Below are positions 1-6,332 of a stretch of DNA of 8,230 nt, piece after piece. The position numbers and the translations under genes are program-made. Origin of the DNA: an uncultured Lachnospiraceae bacterium (GTDB taxonomy: Bacteria > Bacillota > Clostridia > Lachnospirales > Lachnospiraceae). Location: the NCBI GenBank assembly GCA_945827765.1, contig CALZPS010000057.1, positions 1 to 8,230 of the forward strand. Reading direction: 5' to 3'. A model generated the notes under the pieces. That model was not told the origin of the DNA. It saw nothing but the letters and a program-made list of their open reading frames with translations, and made no database searches. Positions within the stretch are counted from its first letter, which is position 1, and every line of letters starts with the position of its first letter.

Positions 1-45
1 GATCTAGTACGGTCTCGTGGGCTCGGAGATGTGTATAAGAGACAG
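1..45. other. Nextera i7 adapter left at the contig end (artefact)
   Basis: This is synthetic DNA, not genome. Positions 27-45 are the 19-bp Tn5 mosaic end AGATGTGTATAAGAGACAG. Positions 12-26 are the Nextera i7 stub GTCTCGTGGGCTCGG. Positions 4-11 are the 8-base index CTAGTACG, which is the adapter-strand form of i7 index N702. Positions 1-3 (GAT) are the end of the P7 primer. Genomic sequence begins at 46. The block is the exact reverse complement of 8185-8229. Confidence 0.98.
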
Positions 46-719
46 TCATAATGCAGATACTTCAGTGACAAGTCATCCAGTTCAATCTTAATCTTAGAAA
101 TACCCAGGCGCTGGGCGATCGGCGCATAGATATCCATCGTCTCGCGTGCCTTTTCCTGCTGCTTTGCGGGAGTCATATACTCCAGAGTGCGCATATTGTG
201 CAGTCGGTCGGCCAGTTTGATGATTATGACACGGATATCCTTCGCCATTGCCAGAAACATTTTTCGCAGGTTCTCCGCCTGTAACTCCAACTTATCCTGA
301 GAGTAGGACAACTGTCCCAGTTTTGTCACTCCATCCACGAGCAGCGCCACCTCATCTCCGAACTCTCTGGAGATATCTTCAATCGTCATATCGGTATCTT
401 CCACCACATCATGCAGTATGCCCGCCGCAATCGTCTCCTTATCCATCTCCAAATCGGCAAGGATAATGCCGACCCAGAGTGGATGGATGATATACGGCTC
501 CCCTGATTTTCTCCTCTGTTCTTTATGGGCATCCCTCGCAATCTGATAAGCCTTTTCCAGCATGGAAAGATCCGCCGACGGATGATATTTCTTCACGCGC
601 CCCACCAGCACCTGATATAGCTGATCCGGATCCTGATAATCCACAGGCTCTTTCACAGCGTGTCCTTCGACGATTCTAAGATTTTCATTCAGCAATTCAT
701 ATTCCGGCGTACCTATCAT
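46..719 (-). CDS. rel: Bifunctional (p)ppGpp synthetase/hydrolase Rel, N-terminal 224 residues (partial)
   Basis: This encodes the N-terminal hydrolase part of the long RelA/SpoT-type enzyme that makes and degrades the alarmone (p)ppGpp in the stringent response. It starts at ATG 719-717 (MIGTPEYELL), 7 nt after an AAAGGGAG ribosome binding site. The reading frame is open to the adapter boundary at 46. The Mn-dependent HD hydrolase signature is intact: RRKSGEPYIIHP at about residues 69-80 (H79), HDVVEDT at 103-109 with the HD pair H103-D104 and E107/D108, and KLADRLHNMRTLE at 168-180 with D171. Family members are usually about 720-770 residues, so the synthetase, TGS and ACT domains lie outside the window. 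The hydrolase start of the protein is complete and nothing looks degenerate. A separate promoter and a long structured leader precede it (see 914-892 and 839-871). The identity is secure; whether the synthetase domain is active cannot be judged. Confidence 0.96.
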
Positions 720-817
720 TGCTGTTCTCCCTTTCTTCCTTTATGTATAACGATTACTAAAATAAATACCAGGATAAAAAGATACCACACGGATCGATCC
801 GTGTTTTGCACTCCCAC
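716..817 (-). CDS. Possible 33-aa single-pass membrane peptide upstream of rel
   Basis: A small frame starts at GTG 817-815 and ends with TGA 718-716, overlapping the rel ATG by four bases (ATGA). It has a plausible ribosome binding site, AACGGAG (832-826), 8 nt upstream of the GTG. The translation is a short polar N-terminus (MGVQNTDRSV), then an uninterrupted hydrophobic stretch WYLFILVFILVIVI at residues 11-24, then a basic tail HKGRKG, which by the positive-inside rule suggests an N-out/C-in single-pass topology. An in-frame TAG lies in the rel -10 region and there is no other ATG, GTG or TTG start in between. Against it: the basic tail is encoded by the purine-rich rel ribosome binding site, the hydrophobic core by T-rich DNA, and the stop overlap is automatic for any gene beginning ATG-A if the frame stays open. 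I do not recognise a family. It could be a real coupled peptide or chance. Confidence 0.3.
   Translation of the reverse strand: MGVQNTDRSVWYLFILVFILVIVIHKGRKGEQQ
787..804. repeat. 18-bp perfect palindrome in the rel leader
   Basis: ACACGGATCGATCCGTGT is its own reverse complement. As RNA on the minus strand it can form a 7-bp stem with a UCGA loop. It is followed six bases later by a run of five U (780-776), too distant for a convincing intrinsic terminator. It lies inside the possible small ORF and could be a dimeric-protein operator or an RNA hairpin; the sequence alone does not decide. Confidence 0.6.
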
Positions 818-824
818 AATCCAC

Positions 825-843
825 GCTCCGTTTCGTTCGGTGC
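825..843 (-). promoter_or_regulatory. Alternative hairpin in the rel leader, competing with the upstream stem
   Basis: On the minus strand GCACCG (843-838) can pair with CGGAGC (830-825) across a 7-nt loop, with one internal A-A mismatch. The pairing uses bases that also form the outer stem of the hairpin at 839-871, so the two folds exclude each other. This pairing would also cover the GGAG (829-826) proposed as ribosome binding site of the small ORF. The pairing is visible in the sequence; a regulatory role is inference. Confidence 0.35.
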
Positions 844-871
844 TAAGCGCGTGCCGCCGGCACGCAGCACC
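839..871 (-). repeat. Nested GC-rich stem-loop in the rel leader
   Basis: A two-part inverted repeat: outer arms GGTGCT/AGCACC (6 bp, 839-844 with 866-871) enclose inner arms GCGTGCC/GGCACGC (7 bp, 849-855 with 859-865) around a 3-nt loop, with a 4-nt bulge (845-848) on one side. It is far more GC-rich than the AT-rich DNA around it. No T-run follows on either strand, so it is not a standard terminator. It may be a 5' untranslated structure of rel mRNA or a REP-like intergenic palindrome; no second copy is seen in this window. Confidence 0.65.
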
Positions 872-891
872 CCGATATCTTAATATTCTCT

Positions 892-919
892 AGTATACCA
901 CTTCTTCTGCAATTGTAAA
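892..919 (-). promoter_or_regulatory. Predicted sigma-A-type promoter of rel
   Basis: On the minus strand TTTACA (919-914) and TATACT (897-892) are separated by 16 bp, close to the sigma-A consensus. Transcription would start near 885, giving a leader of about 165 nt before the rel start at 719. A further TTGACG (928-923) overlaps the rseP stop codon but is 25 bp from the -10, too far to be its partner. The promoter begins within about 10 bp of the end of rseP, so rel can be expressed independently of the operon. Confidence 0.65.
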
Positions 920-924
920 GACCG

Positions 925-1959
925 TCAAAACAAACGCATCACATCATTGAACAACACCACAACCATCAGCAGCATCAATGCTGCAAAACCGATAAAATGC
1001 ACAAAACCTTCCTTATCCGGCGGAATGCGTTTCCCGCGGACAGCCTCTATCACAAGAAATACCAGCCGTCCGCCATCCAATGCAGGTATCGGCAGCAGAT
1101 TCATGATGCCAAGGTTTGCCGTCAGCAGGATTCCGAAATTCATCATACTCAAAATCACCGACTGGATATTGACAGCAGCGGCCTGCTGATAGGTCTGGTC
1201 AACCATGCTGACAATCCCCACCGGACCGGACAGCTGCTTGACACCCACCTGCCCCGTCACTAACATTTTCAAGCTGTCAAACGTATAATTCACCCAGTAA
1301 CGTACCATATAGAATCCGTACTGAACGGAGCCGAAAATTCCCGGTTGTTTCCGTTCTGCCTCCCCCATGATTCCCATGCGCGGATAAGAATCACCTTCCA
1401 ACATCCTTGGCTCAAGGAAGATCGTTGTTTCCTTCCCATCCCGCATGTATGTGATTTCTAAGTCTTCACCATTTAAATTCATCTGATTATACAAACTGAT
1501 CTCTTCCCAGAGATAAACGTTTCTTCCATTTATTTCCGTAATCACATCGCCTGCCTGCATTCCTGCTTCTGCTGCAGCATAGCCTTCCTCGACGTCATAG
1601 ACGACAGGGGCTCTGTATCCAATCCATAAAATCATGATAAAACAGAGTATCCATGCCAGAATCAGATTGAACATTGGTCCCGCAATAATCACAGAAATCC
1701 GCGCCCACACGGATTTACTGTTGAAACTGCCCTCGGACATATCATCGGCATCATCCTCCCCCATCATACATGCCCCGCCAAAAGGCAAAAGTTTCAAAGA
1801 AAACTTCGTTTCACCGATTTTTTTGCCGATAATGGTAGGTCCAAGTCCGAGTGAAAATTCATTCACCCGGATTTTGTTTGCCTTCGCCAACAGAAAATGT
1901 CCCAATTCATGGAAAATCACAATAAAACTGAATAATAAAATCGCCACGATTATGCCCAT
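925..1959 (-). CDS. rseP: RseP/RasP-family site-2 intramembrane zinc metalloprotease
   Basis: A membrane-embedded protease of the S2P family that cuts substrates such as anti-sigma factors, and leftover signal peptides in some bacteria, within the membrane. The 344 residues show the zinc site HELGH at 17-21 inside the first membrane helix, GPMFN at 94-98 in the next helix, one PDZ domain at about 118-190, SGPVGIV at 244-250, and NLLPIPALDGG at 287-297 carrying the third zinc ligand D295, followed by two C-terminal hydrophobic segments. One PDZ domain and this length are usual for Gram-positive members; gamma-proteobacterial RseP has two. The start at 1959 has AAGGTGG 7 nt upstream. It is the last gene of the operon, 47 nt after dxr. 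All catalytic residues are present. Its substrate here cannot be inferred, since no anti-sigma factor is in the window. Confidence 0.96.
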   Translation of the reverse strand: MGIIVAILLFSFIVIFHELGHFLLAKANKIRVNEFSLGLGPTIIGKKIGETKFSLKLLPFGGACMMGEDDADDMSEGSFNSKSVWARISVIIAGPMFNLILAWILCFIMILWIGYRAPVVYDVEEGYAAAEAGMQAGDVITEINGRNVYLWEEISLYNQMNLNGEDLEITYMRDGKETTIFLEPRMLEGDSYPRMGIMGEAERKQPGIFGSVQYGFYMVRYWVNYTFDSLKMLVTGQVGVKQLSGPVGIVSMVDQTYQQAAAVNIQSVILSMMNFGILLTANLGIMNLLPIPALDGGRLVFLVIEAVRGKRIPPDKEGFVHFIGFAALMLLMVVVLFNDVMRLF

Positions 1960-2006
1960 CTATCTACCACCTTATTCGCTTAATTAGAGAATGCCACAGA
2001 TTCACT

Positions 2007-3152
2007 TTACTCCATCTCACATCTGATGTAGTCATATGTTTCCCGCTCCGTCTCAAGTATCTGCTCTACGGTCGGATTCACAATATTGTGATGATGCTCC
2101 ATACACGCCTGAATCATCTCGGTAATCTGCAGATATCCGATTTTTCTGTCCAGAAACAGTGCCACCGCCCGCTCATTTGCGGCGTTAAAGACGGTTGGCA
2201 GTGTGCCGCCCTCTTTTCCGGCGCGCATTGCCAGCCTGAGGCCGTAAAATGTATCCAAATCCGGTTTTTCAAAGGTAATTTGCGACAATGTAGAGAAGTC
2301 CAGCCGCTCTCCCGGCAAATATCGTCTCTCCGGATAATACAGGGCATACTGTATCGGAAGTTTCATATCCGGGGTTCCCAACTGGGCAATGATTGCTCCA
2401 TCCTCATATTCCACCATCGAGTGAATGATACTCTGTGGCTGTACGACTACCTCGATTTGTTCAATATCTACTCCGAACAGCCATTTCGCCTCGATGACTT
2501 CCAACCCTTTGTTGACCATGGTGGAAGAATCGATGGTTATTTTGCGCCCCATCTCCCAATTCGGGTGTCTGAGCGCATCCTCCACCTGAATATGCGCAAG
2601 CTCTGCTCTTTTCTTTCCACGGAAAGGTCCGCCGGATGCAGTGAGTAAAATCTTGTGCAGTGCCTTTCTCTGTCCGCCCTGCAGTGACTGAAAAATAGCA
2701 CTATGCTCGCTGTCCACCGGCAATATCGACACATTATATTGTTTCGCCAACGGCATAATAATATGTCCCGCCGTCACCAATGTTTCTTTATTTGCCAGTG
2801 CGATATCTTTGCCCGCTTTAATTGCTTCAATTGTCGGCAGAATTCCTATCATACCGACAATTGCAGTCACCAGAATCTCCGATTCCGGAATGGCTGCGAC
2901 CTCCAGAAGTCCTTCCATGCCGGATACGATTTTCACATCCGTATCCCGCACATTTTCTCTCAACTGTTTTGCTTTTTCCTCATTCCACACCGCTGCCAGC
3001 CGGGGATGAAATTCACGGATCTGTTCTTCCAGTAAACGAATATTGTTATTTGCCGAAAGTGCCAGCACCTCGATATCTCCATTTGTTCTGGCAACCTCCA
3101 ATGTCTGTGTTCCAATCGAACCGGTGGAACCTAAGATTGCTATTTTCTTCAT
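2007..3152 (-). CDS. dxr: 1-deoxy-D-xylulose 5-phosphate reductoisomerase
   Basis: Converts DXP to 2-C-methyl-D-erythritol 4-phosphate with NADPH and a divalent metal, the first committed step of the MEP isoprenoid pathway and the target of fosmidomycin. The 381-residue protein has the NADPH-binding loop GSTGSIG at 8-14, NKE at 121-123, the metal ligands D147 and E149 in VDSEHSA, SGG at 173-175, HPNW at 196-199 and the active-site helix around N214, K215 and E218. Length is typical. I chose ATG 3152 (MKKIAILG) because GGAGAGG precedes it by 9 nt; a start 6 codons upstream (MERTDK) lacks a ribosome binding site and actually contains that site. It lies 43 nt after cdsA. Co-transcription with uppS fits, since its pathway supplies the prenyl units UppS uses. 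Confidence 0.97.
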   Translation of the reverse strand: MKKIAILGSTGSIGTQTLEVARTNGDIEVLALSANNNIRLLEEQIREFHPRLAAVWNEEKAKQLRENVRDTDVKIVSGMEGLLEVAAIPESEILVTAIVGMIGILPTIEAIKAGKDIALANKETLVTAGHIIMPLAKQYNVSILPVDSEHSAIFQSLQGGQRKALHKILLTASGGPFRGKKRAELAHIQVEDALRHPNWEMGRKITIDSSTMVNKGLEVIEAKWLFGVDIEQIEVVVQPQSIIHSMVEYEDGAIIAQLGTPDMKLPIQYALYYPERRYLPGERLDFSTLSQITFEKPDLDTFYGLRLAMRAGKEGGTLPTVFNAANERAVALFLDRKIGYLQITEMIQACMEHHHNIVNPTVEQILETERETYDYIRCEME

Positions 3153-3195
3153 CTTATCAGTCCTCTCCATATTTTGGGCTCGTTATACATAGTTC

Positions 3196-4014
3196 CTATA
3201 AAAGCACCGTCAAAAAATAAATAATAGGCGCCGTAAAAATCACACTGTCAAAACGGTCAAGAATTCCGCCGTGTCCCGGTATCAGTGTGCCGTAATCTTT
3301 GATATCATAATTACGCTTGACTGCAGATGCCGCCAAATCGCCTACCTGCGAAATTGCTCCGCCGACTGCTCCGATAATGGCAAACTGCAGTACATTCACA
3401 CATGCGTTTCCCCAGTGATTGATTGCCAGCGCGTACAATACTCCGATAAGTGCCGCCCCGAGAATGCCGCCGATACCGCCCTCCACGGATTTCTTTGGGC
3501 TTAATACCGGAGCCATCTTATGCTTTCCAATCAGCATTCCCACGCAATATGCGCAGGTATCACAGCCCCACGAACAAACAAATACCAGCCAGACGATAAA
3601 CACACCACCCTCCAGCATCCGGATTTGATATATATAGGACAACATCACAGCCACATAAAAGAGCCCGAAAAAAGCCTCAACTACTTCTTTCGCATGGTGT
3701 TTCGGATAGGTAAACACCATAATTGCCAGAAGGCTGATTAAAAATCCGATAAATAACATCATGAACCAGTTCCATGAGCCGCCTGCCAACATGGAATGCT
3801 GTTTCATAACAAGCAGCCCATAATAGAATACCGCAAAAAGATATCCGCAGATTCCTAACGCATTTTTCTCAATCTGAAACACCCGATACAACTCATACAT
3901 TCCGATCAGACTGATGGCACCCACCACAAAAAATGTCACATAGCCGCCGGAAATCAAGGTTATCAGTGCCAGAATCACCAGCAGAATCCCACTTAATAAT
4001 CTTGTCTTAAACAT
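3196..4014 (-). CDS. cdsA: Phosphatidate cytidylyltransferase (CDP-diacylglycerol synthase)
   Basis: An integral membrane enzyme that makes CDP-diacylglycerol from phosphatidate and CTP, the precursor of bacterial phospholipids. The 272 residues contain many hydrophobic segments and the C-terminal CDS signature at about 222-257: SQVGDLAASAVKR, then KD, then PGHGGILDRFDS. An upstream conserved block (D152, then GKHKMAPVLSPKKSVEGG at 163-180) is also present. The start is ATG 4014 (MFKTRLL), with AAGGAGG 9 nt upstream; the much longer open frame reaching 4182 only runs antiparallel through uppS coding sequence in another frame and is not hydrophobic. The start overlaps the uppS stop by 8 nt, so translation is probably coupled. 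Unusual detail: four cysteines (C147, C151, C154, C157) surround the conserved aspartate D152. Confidence 0.96.
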   Translation of the reverse strand: MFKTRLLSGILLVILALITLISGGYVTFFVVGAISLIGMYELYRVFQIEKNALGICGYLFAVFYYGLLVMKQHSMLAGGSWNWFMMLFIGFLISLLAIMVFTYPKHHAKEVVEAFFGLFYVAVMLSYIYQIRMLEGGVFIVWLVFVCSWGCDTCAYCVGMLIGKHKMAPVLSPKKSVEGGIGGILGAALIGVLYALAINHWGNACVNVLQFAIIGAVGGAISQVGDLAASAVKRNYDIKDYGTLIPGHGGILDRFDSVIFTAPIIYFLTVLL

Positions 4015-4726
4015 CACCCGATTCCTCCTTGATTTTGCCGTATCGTCTGTCTCTGTTATTATACTGTTCAATGGCACGTACCAATTCCTCTTTTGTAAAA
4101 TCCGGCCATGGAACATCCGTAAAATAAAATTCCGAATATGCAAGCTGCCACAGCAGATAATTTGACAGCCGCTGCTCTCCACTCGTACGTATCAGTAAAT
4201 CAGGATCAGGCAGCTCGCAGGTATCCAGATAGGATGTAAACATCTTCTCATCTATGTCTTCTGATTTCACTTTGCCGTCTGCACAGTCCTGCGCCATCGC
4301 CCGCGCAGCACGCACGATTTCGTCCCTGCTCCCGTAATTTAAGGCAATCGTAAAATTCAACCCTTGATTGTTCTTGCTGGACTCTACCAATTCACGGATT
4401 CGCTTTTTGATATCCTCGTCCAGCGGTTCCATATCGCCGATGACACGGATTTTCATATCATTTTTTTCTGCTGTTTTTAAACAGGTCTTCATATAATTAC
4501 GCAAAAGTGTCATCAGTGCATCCACCTCTGACTGCGGACGATTCCAGTTCTCCGTGGAAAATGCGTAGACCGTCAGGTATTTGATACCCAGCCTCCATGC
4601 TTCCTCACAGATGCGCTCCACATTCTTGCTGCCCTGTGCATGTCCGTAATTTCTCGGCATTCCTTTGGACTTTGCCCAGCGGCCGTTGCCGTCAAGGATA
4701 ATTGCGATATGCTGAGGTACATTCAT
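4007..4726 (-). CDS. uppS: Isoprenyl transferase (undecaprenyl diphosphate synthase, cis-prenyltransferase)
   Basis: Adds isopentenyl diphosphate units in cis to farnesyl diphosphate to build the C55 undecaprenyl carrier used for peptidoglycan and other wall polymers. The 239 residues show the family signature DGNGRWAK at 12-19 (catalytic D12), YAFSTENW at 54-61, and the C-terminal RTSGEQRLSN at 180-189 followed by YSEFYFTDVPWPDF. Length is within the usual range. I chose ATG 4726 (MNVPQHIAI) because GGAGG sits 8 nt upstream. An in-frame ATG at 4741 (MEEKKM) has no ribosome binding site of its own, and the frame above it is translated hairpin sequence. It follows frr after a 100-nt gap containing a hairpin and overlaps cdsA by 8 nt. 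Confidence 0.96.
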   Translation of the reverse strand: MNVPQHIAIILDGNGRWAKSKGMPRNYGHAQGSKNVERICEEAWRLGIKYLTVYAFSTENWNRPQSEVDALMTLLRNYMKTCLKTAEKNDMKIRVIGDMEPLDEDIKKRIRELVESSKNNQGLNFTIALNYGSRDEIVRAARAMAQDCADGKVKSEDIDEKMFTSYLDTCELPDPDLLIRTSGEQRLSNYLLWQLAYSEFYFTDVPWPDFTKEELVRAIEQYNNRDRRYGKIKEESGDV

Positions 4727-4765
4727 TTTCTTTTCCTCCATATTCAAGTCTCGTCTAAAGCAACA

Positions 4766-4789
4766 AGAGGGTTCCACCGCGAACCCTCT
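4766..4789 (-). terminator. Hairpin between frr and uppS, possible weak terminator
   Basis: A perfect 9-bp inverted repeat, on the minus strand AGAGGGTTC and GAACCCTCT around a 6-nt loop GCGGTG, lies 37 nt after the frr stop. It is followed by TGTTGCTTTAG, a broken T-run. This resembles a leaky intrinsic terminator that would lower expression of uppS and later genes relative to pyrH-frr; it could equally be an RNA-processing or stability stem. Genes on both sides point the same way, so full termination is unlikely. Confidence 0.5.
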
Positions 4790-4826
4790 ATTATCTGCCA
4801 AGCCTGTAAATGTTTTGACTTATGTT

Positions 4827-5378
4827 CTATACCGTCATAACTTCTTTTGTCTTTGTTTCCACAGCCACGTCTACTTCCTTGATATATTTATCCGTCACCT
4901 TCTGCAGCTGTGTCTCCAAATCTTTAATCTCGTCCTCGGATACCTCACTACCTTTCAGTTTCTTCAAGGCATCATTGCCGTCACGGCGGATGTTGCGCAC
5001 TGCAACTTTGGCAGCCTCACCTTTTTTCTTAACATCCTTTGCCAGCTCTTTTCTTCGTTCCTCCGTCAGCTCCGGGAAAATGAGTCGGATACTTGTCCCG
5101 TCATTGTTCGGATTAATCCCGATATCGGACATCATAATTGCCTTTTCAATCTCTTTAATCATCTTCTTTTCCCACGGCTGAATCTGAATCATGCGCGCCT
5201 CCGGTACAGACACATTTGCCACCTGCTGAATCGGTGTCGGAGAGCCATAATAATCTACTGTCAGTCTGTCAAGCACATGCGGATTCGCACGGCCGGCGCG
5301 GATTGCCGACAGGTCGCTGTCCAGACTCTTCATTGTCTTCTGCATTTTTTCTTCGTAAACTTTCAATCTTTCATTCAT
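4827..5378 (-). CDS. frr: Ribosome recycling factor
   Basis: Splits post-termination ribosomes together with EF-G so that subunits can be reused; cytoplasmic. The 183 residues match the usual length of about 185. Recognisable features are the N-terminal helix with IRAGRANP at 26-33, the linker and domain II start DYYGSPTPI at 42-50, the core around WEKKMIKEIEKAI at 69-81, and LTEERRKELAK at 104-114 followed by charged helices that complete the three-helix bundle. The start at 5378 has a very strong AGGAGG (5392-5387) 8 nt upstream, in keeping with a highly expressed translation factor. It lies 88 nt after pyrH; that spacer is purine-rich on the coding strand, with no hairpin or convincing promoter, so the gene is probably transcribed from the pyrH promoter. 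Confidence 0.98.
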   Translation of the reverse strand: MNERLKVYEEKMQKTMKSLDSDLSAIRAGRANPHVLDRLTVDYYGSPTPIQQVANVSVPEARMIQIQPWEKKMIKEIEKAIMMSDIGINPNNDGTSIRLIFPELTEERRKELAKDVKKKGEAAKVAVRNIRRDGNDALKKLKGSEVSEDEIKDLETQLQKVTDKYIKEVDVAVETKTKEVMTV

Positions 5379-5466
5379 GTTAGGAACCTCCTGTTTCTTG
5401 TTTTCGTTGTTTCTCGTTTATCTCTTTCTTCTTTGACCCCAACATCCTATCATTTTATTTCCTGTT

Positions 5467-6162
5467 TCAAACGGTCACTTTTGTTCCATGGAAATGACCG
5501 CTCATCGTCTCCACGATACTGTTCTCTTCATTAAGTCCGAACACCAACATCGGCATCTTGTTCTCCATACACAGAATAGATGCGGTCATATCCACGGCAG
5601 CCAGTTTCTGTGCGATGACATCCTGTATGGATATCTCGTCATATTTCTTTGCCGCCGGGTTCAGTTTCGGGTCGCTGTCGTAGATGCCGTCAATCGCTTT
5701 CGCCAACAGCATCGCATCTGCCTCGATTTCGATTGCCCGCAGAACAGCTCCGGTATCCGTCGAAAAGTAAGGATGTCCGGTACCGCCCGCGAAGAAAATT
5801 ACCTTGCCCGCCTCCAGCGCCTCTACCGCCGCATCTTTGGAAAATAACGACGTGAAAGAGCCGCACACAAACGGAGTGAACACTTCTGTTTTCATTCCCA
5901 CATAGCGGAAAATATCTGACACATAAATACAATTCATCACTGTCGCCAGCATCCCAATCTGGTCTGCTTTCGTGCGGTCGATTGTCTCACTGGTGCGCCC
6001 TCTCCAGAAGTTTCCGCCTCCGGTGACGATGGCGACCTGATATCCTTCATCCACCAGAGTTTTTACCTGCTTTGCCACCCCGATACAAGTCGCCTCGTCA
6101 AAGCCGGTCTTCTTATCGCCGGCAAGTGCCTCACCACTCAATTTTAAAAGTACACGTTTCAT
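5467..6162 (-). CDS. pyrH: UMP kinase
   Basis: Phosphorylates UMP to UDP with ATP, a step of pyrimidine nucleotide synthesis; the bacterial enzyme is a hexamer of the amino-acid-kinase fold. The 231 residues contain KLSGEAL at 7-13 (phosphate-binding K7), GGGNFWRG at 48-55, ADQIGMLAT at 66-74, GGTGHPYFSTDT at 126-137 and KAIDGIYDSDP at 155-165. Length is typical. ATG 6162 (MKRVLLKL) is chosen because GAGGAG lies 9 nt upstream; the open frame continues 27 codons further, but that stretch includes the promoter. It is the first gene of the operon here, with its own promoter at 6231-6203. In many bacteria rpsB-tsf comes just before it; here a divergent CLC gene does. Confidence 0.98.
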   Translation of the reverse strand: MKRVLLKLSGEALAGDKKTGFDEATCIGVAKQVKTLVDEGYQVAIVTGGGNFWRGRTSETIDRTKADQIGMLATVMNCIYVSDIFRYVGMKTEVFTPFVCGSFTSLFSKDAAVEALEAGKVIFFAGGTGHPYFSTDTGAVLRAIEIEADAMLLAKAIDGIYDSDPKLNPAAKKYDEISIQDVIAQKLAAVDMTASILCMENKMPMLVFGLNEENSIVETMSGHFHGTKVTV

Positions 6163-6202
6163 AAATTTATGCTCCTCGTAGAAATTCTTCAATATAAAAT
6201 GA

Positions 6203-6231
6203 AGTATAACATACATTTTTAGATTTGTCAT
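6203..6231 (-). promoter_or_regulatory. Predicted promoter of the pyrH-frr-uppS-cdsA-dxr-rseP operon
   Basis: On the minus strand ATGACA (6231-6226) and TATACT (6208-6203) are spaced by 17 bp, and TGT just before the -10 gives an extended -10 element. Transcription would start near 6196, about 33 nt upstream of the pyrH ATG. This is a near-consensus sigma-A promoter. It abuts the probable divergent promoter of the CLC gene. Confidence 0.75.
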
Positions 6232-6238
6232 GTATAAT
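6210..6238 (+). promoter_or_regulatory. Possible promoter of the CLC gene
   Basis: A perfect TATAAT (6233-6238) lies on the plus strand. The best -35 at 17-bp spacing is the poor CATACA (6210-6215). If used, transcription starts near 6245 and the mRNA begins almost at the hairpin 6250-6277. The weak -35 may mean an activator is needed, or the TATAAT may be incidental. Confidence 0.4.
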
Positions 6239-6249
6239 CTCATCCGGAT

Positions 6250-6277
6250 TGAGGATTCAAACCTGCTTGAATCCTCA
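6250..6277 (+). promoter_or_regulatory. Perfect 11-bp stem-loop in the CLC gene leader
   Basis: TGAGGATTCAA and TTGAATCCTCA are exact inverted repeats around the 6-nt loop ACCTGC. No T-run follows on either strand, so it is not an intrinsic terminator. It would sit at the very 5' end of the CLC transcript, where it could stabilise mRNA, or act as a DNA operator between the divergent genes. No known riboswitch consensus is recognisable. Confidence 0.6.
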
Positions 6278-6332
6278 CCTGACCTGTGTTAAACTACCTG
6301 AAGATACCGTAGGGAAACACAAGGAGCACAAA

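Noticed and set aside
787..804. Intrinsic terminator upstream of rel
   Set aside because: The palindrome gives only a 7-bp stem and the U-run begins six bases after it, too far for standard termination; a terminator between promoter and gene would need an antiterminator, which is not shown.
2088..2648. 186-codon plus-strand open frame antisense to dxr
   Set aside because: Dxr on the opposite strand has all catalytic motifs across the same bases; the antisense product matches nothing I recognise and looks like a shadow.
4015..4182. 56-residue N-terminal extension of CdsA
   Set aside because: It lies within uppS coding sequence in another frame, is not hydrophobic, and the internal ATG 4014 has a strong AAGGAGG site.
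4766..4789. T-box-like ACCGCG inside the frr-uppS hairpin
   Set aside because: On the plus strand the core reads TTCCACCGCGAA without the required GGTGG-ACCGCG order, it points against the gene direction, and no specifier stem or synthetase/amino-acid gene follows.
4815..5534. 239-codon plus-strand open frame antisense to frr and the end of pyrH
   Set aside because: frr on the minus strand is an unmistakable conserved gene covering most of it; the antisense frame is cysteine/leucine/histidine-rich as expected of a shadow and has no ribosome binding site.
6163..6243. 27-residue N-terminal extension of PyrH
   Set aside because: The stretch contains the promoter -35 and -10 and the ribosome binding site; family members begin at MKRVLLKLSGEAL.
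6239..6332. Fluoride riboswitch ahead of the CLC gene
   Set aside because: I looked for the GGxGATGG...GGCTGATG-type core and did not find it; the only clear structure is a simple 11-bp hairpin.
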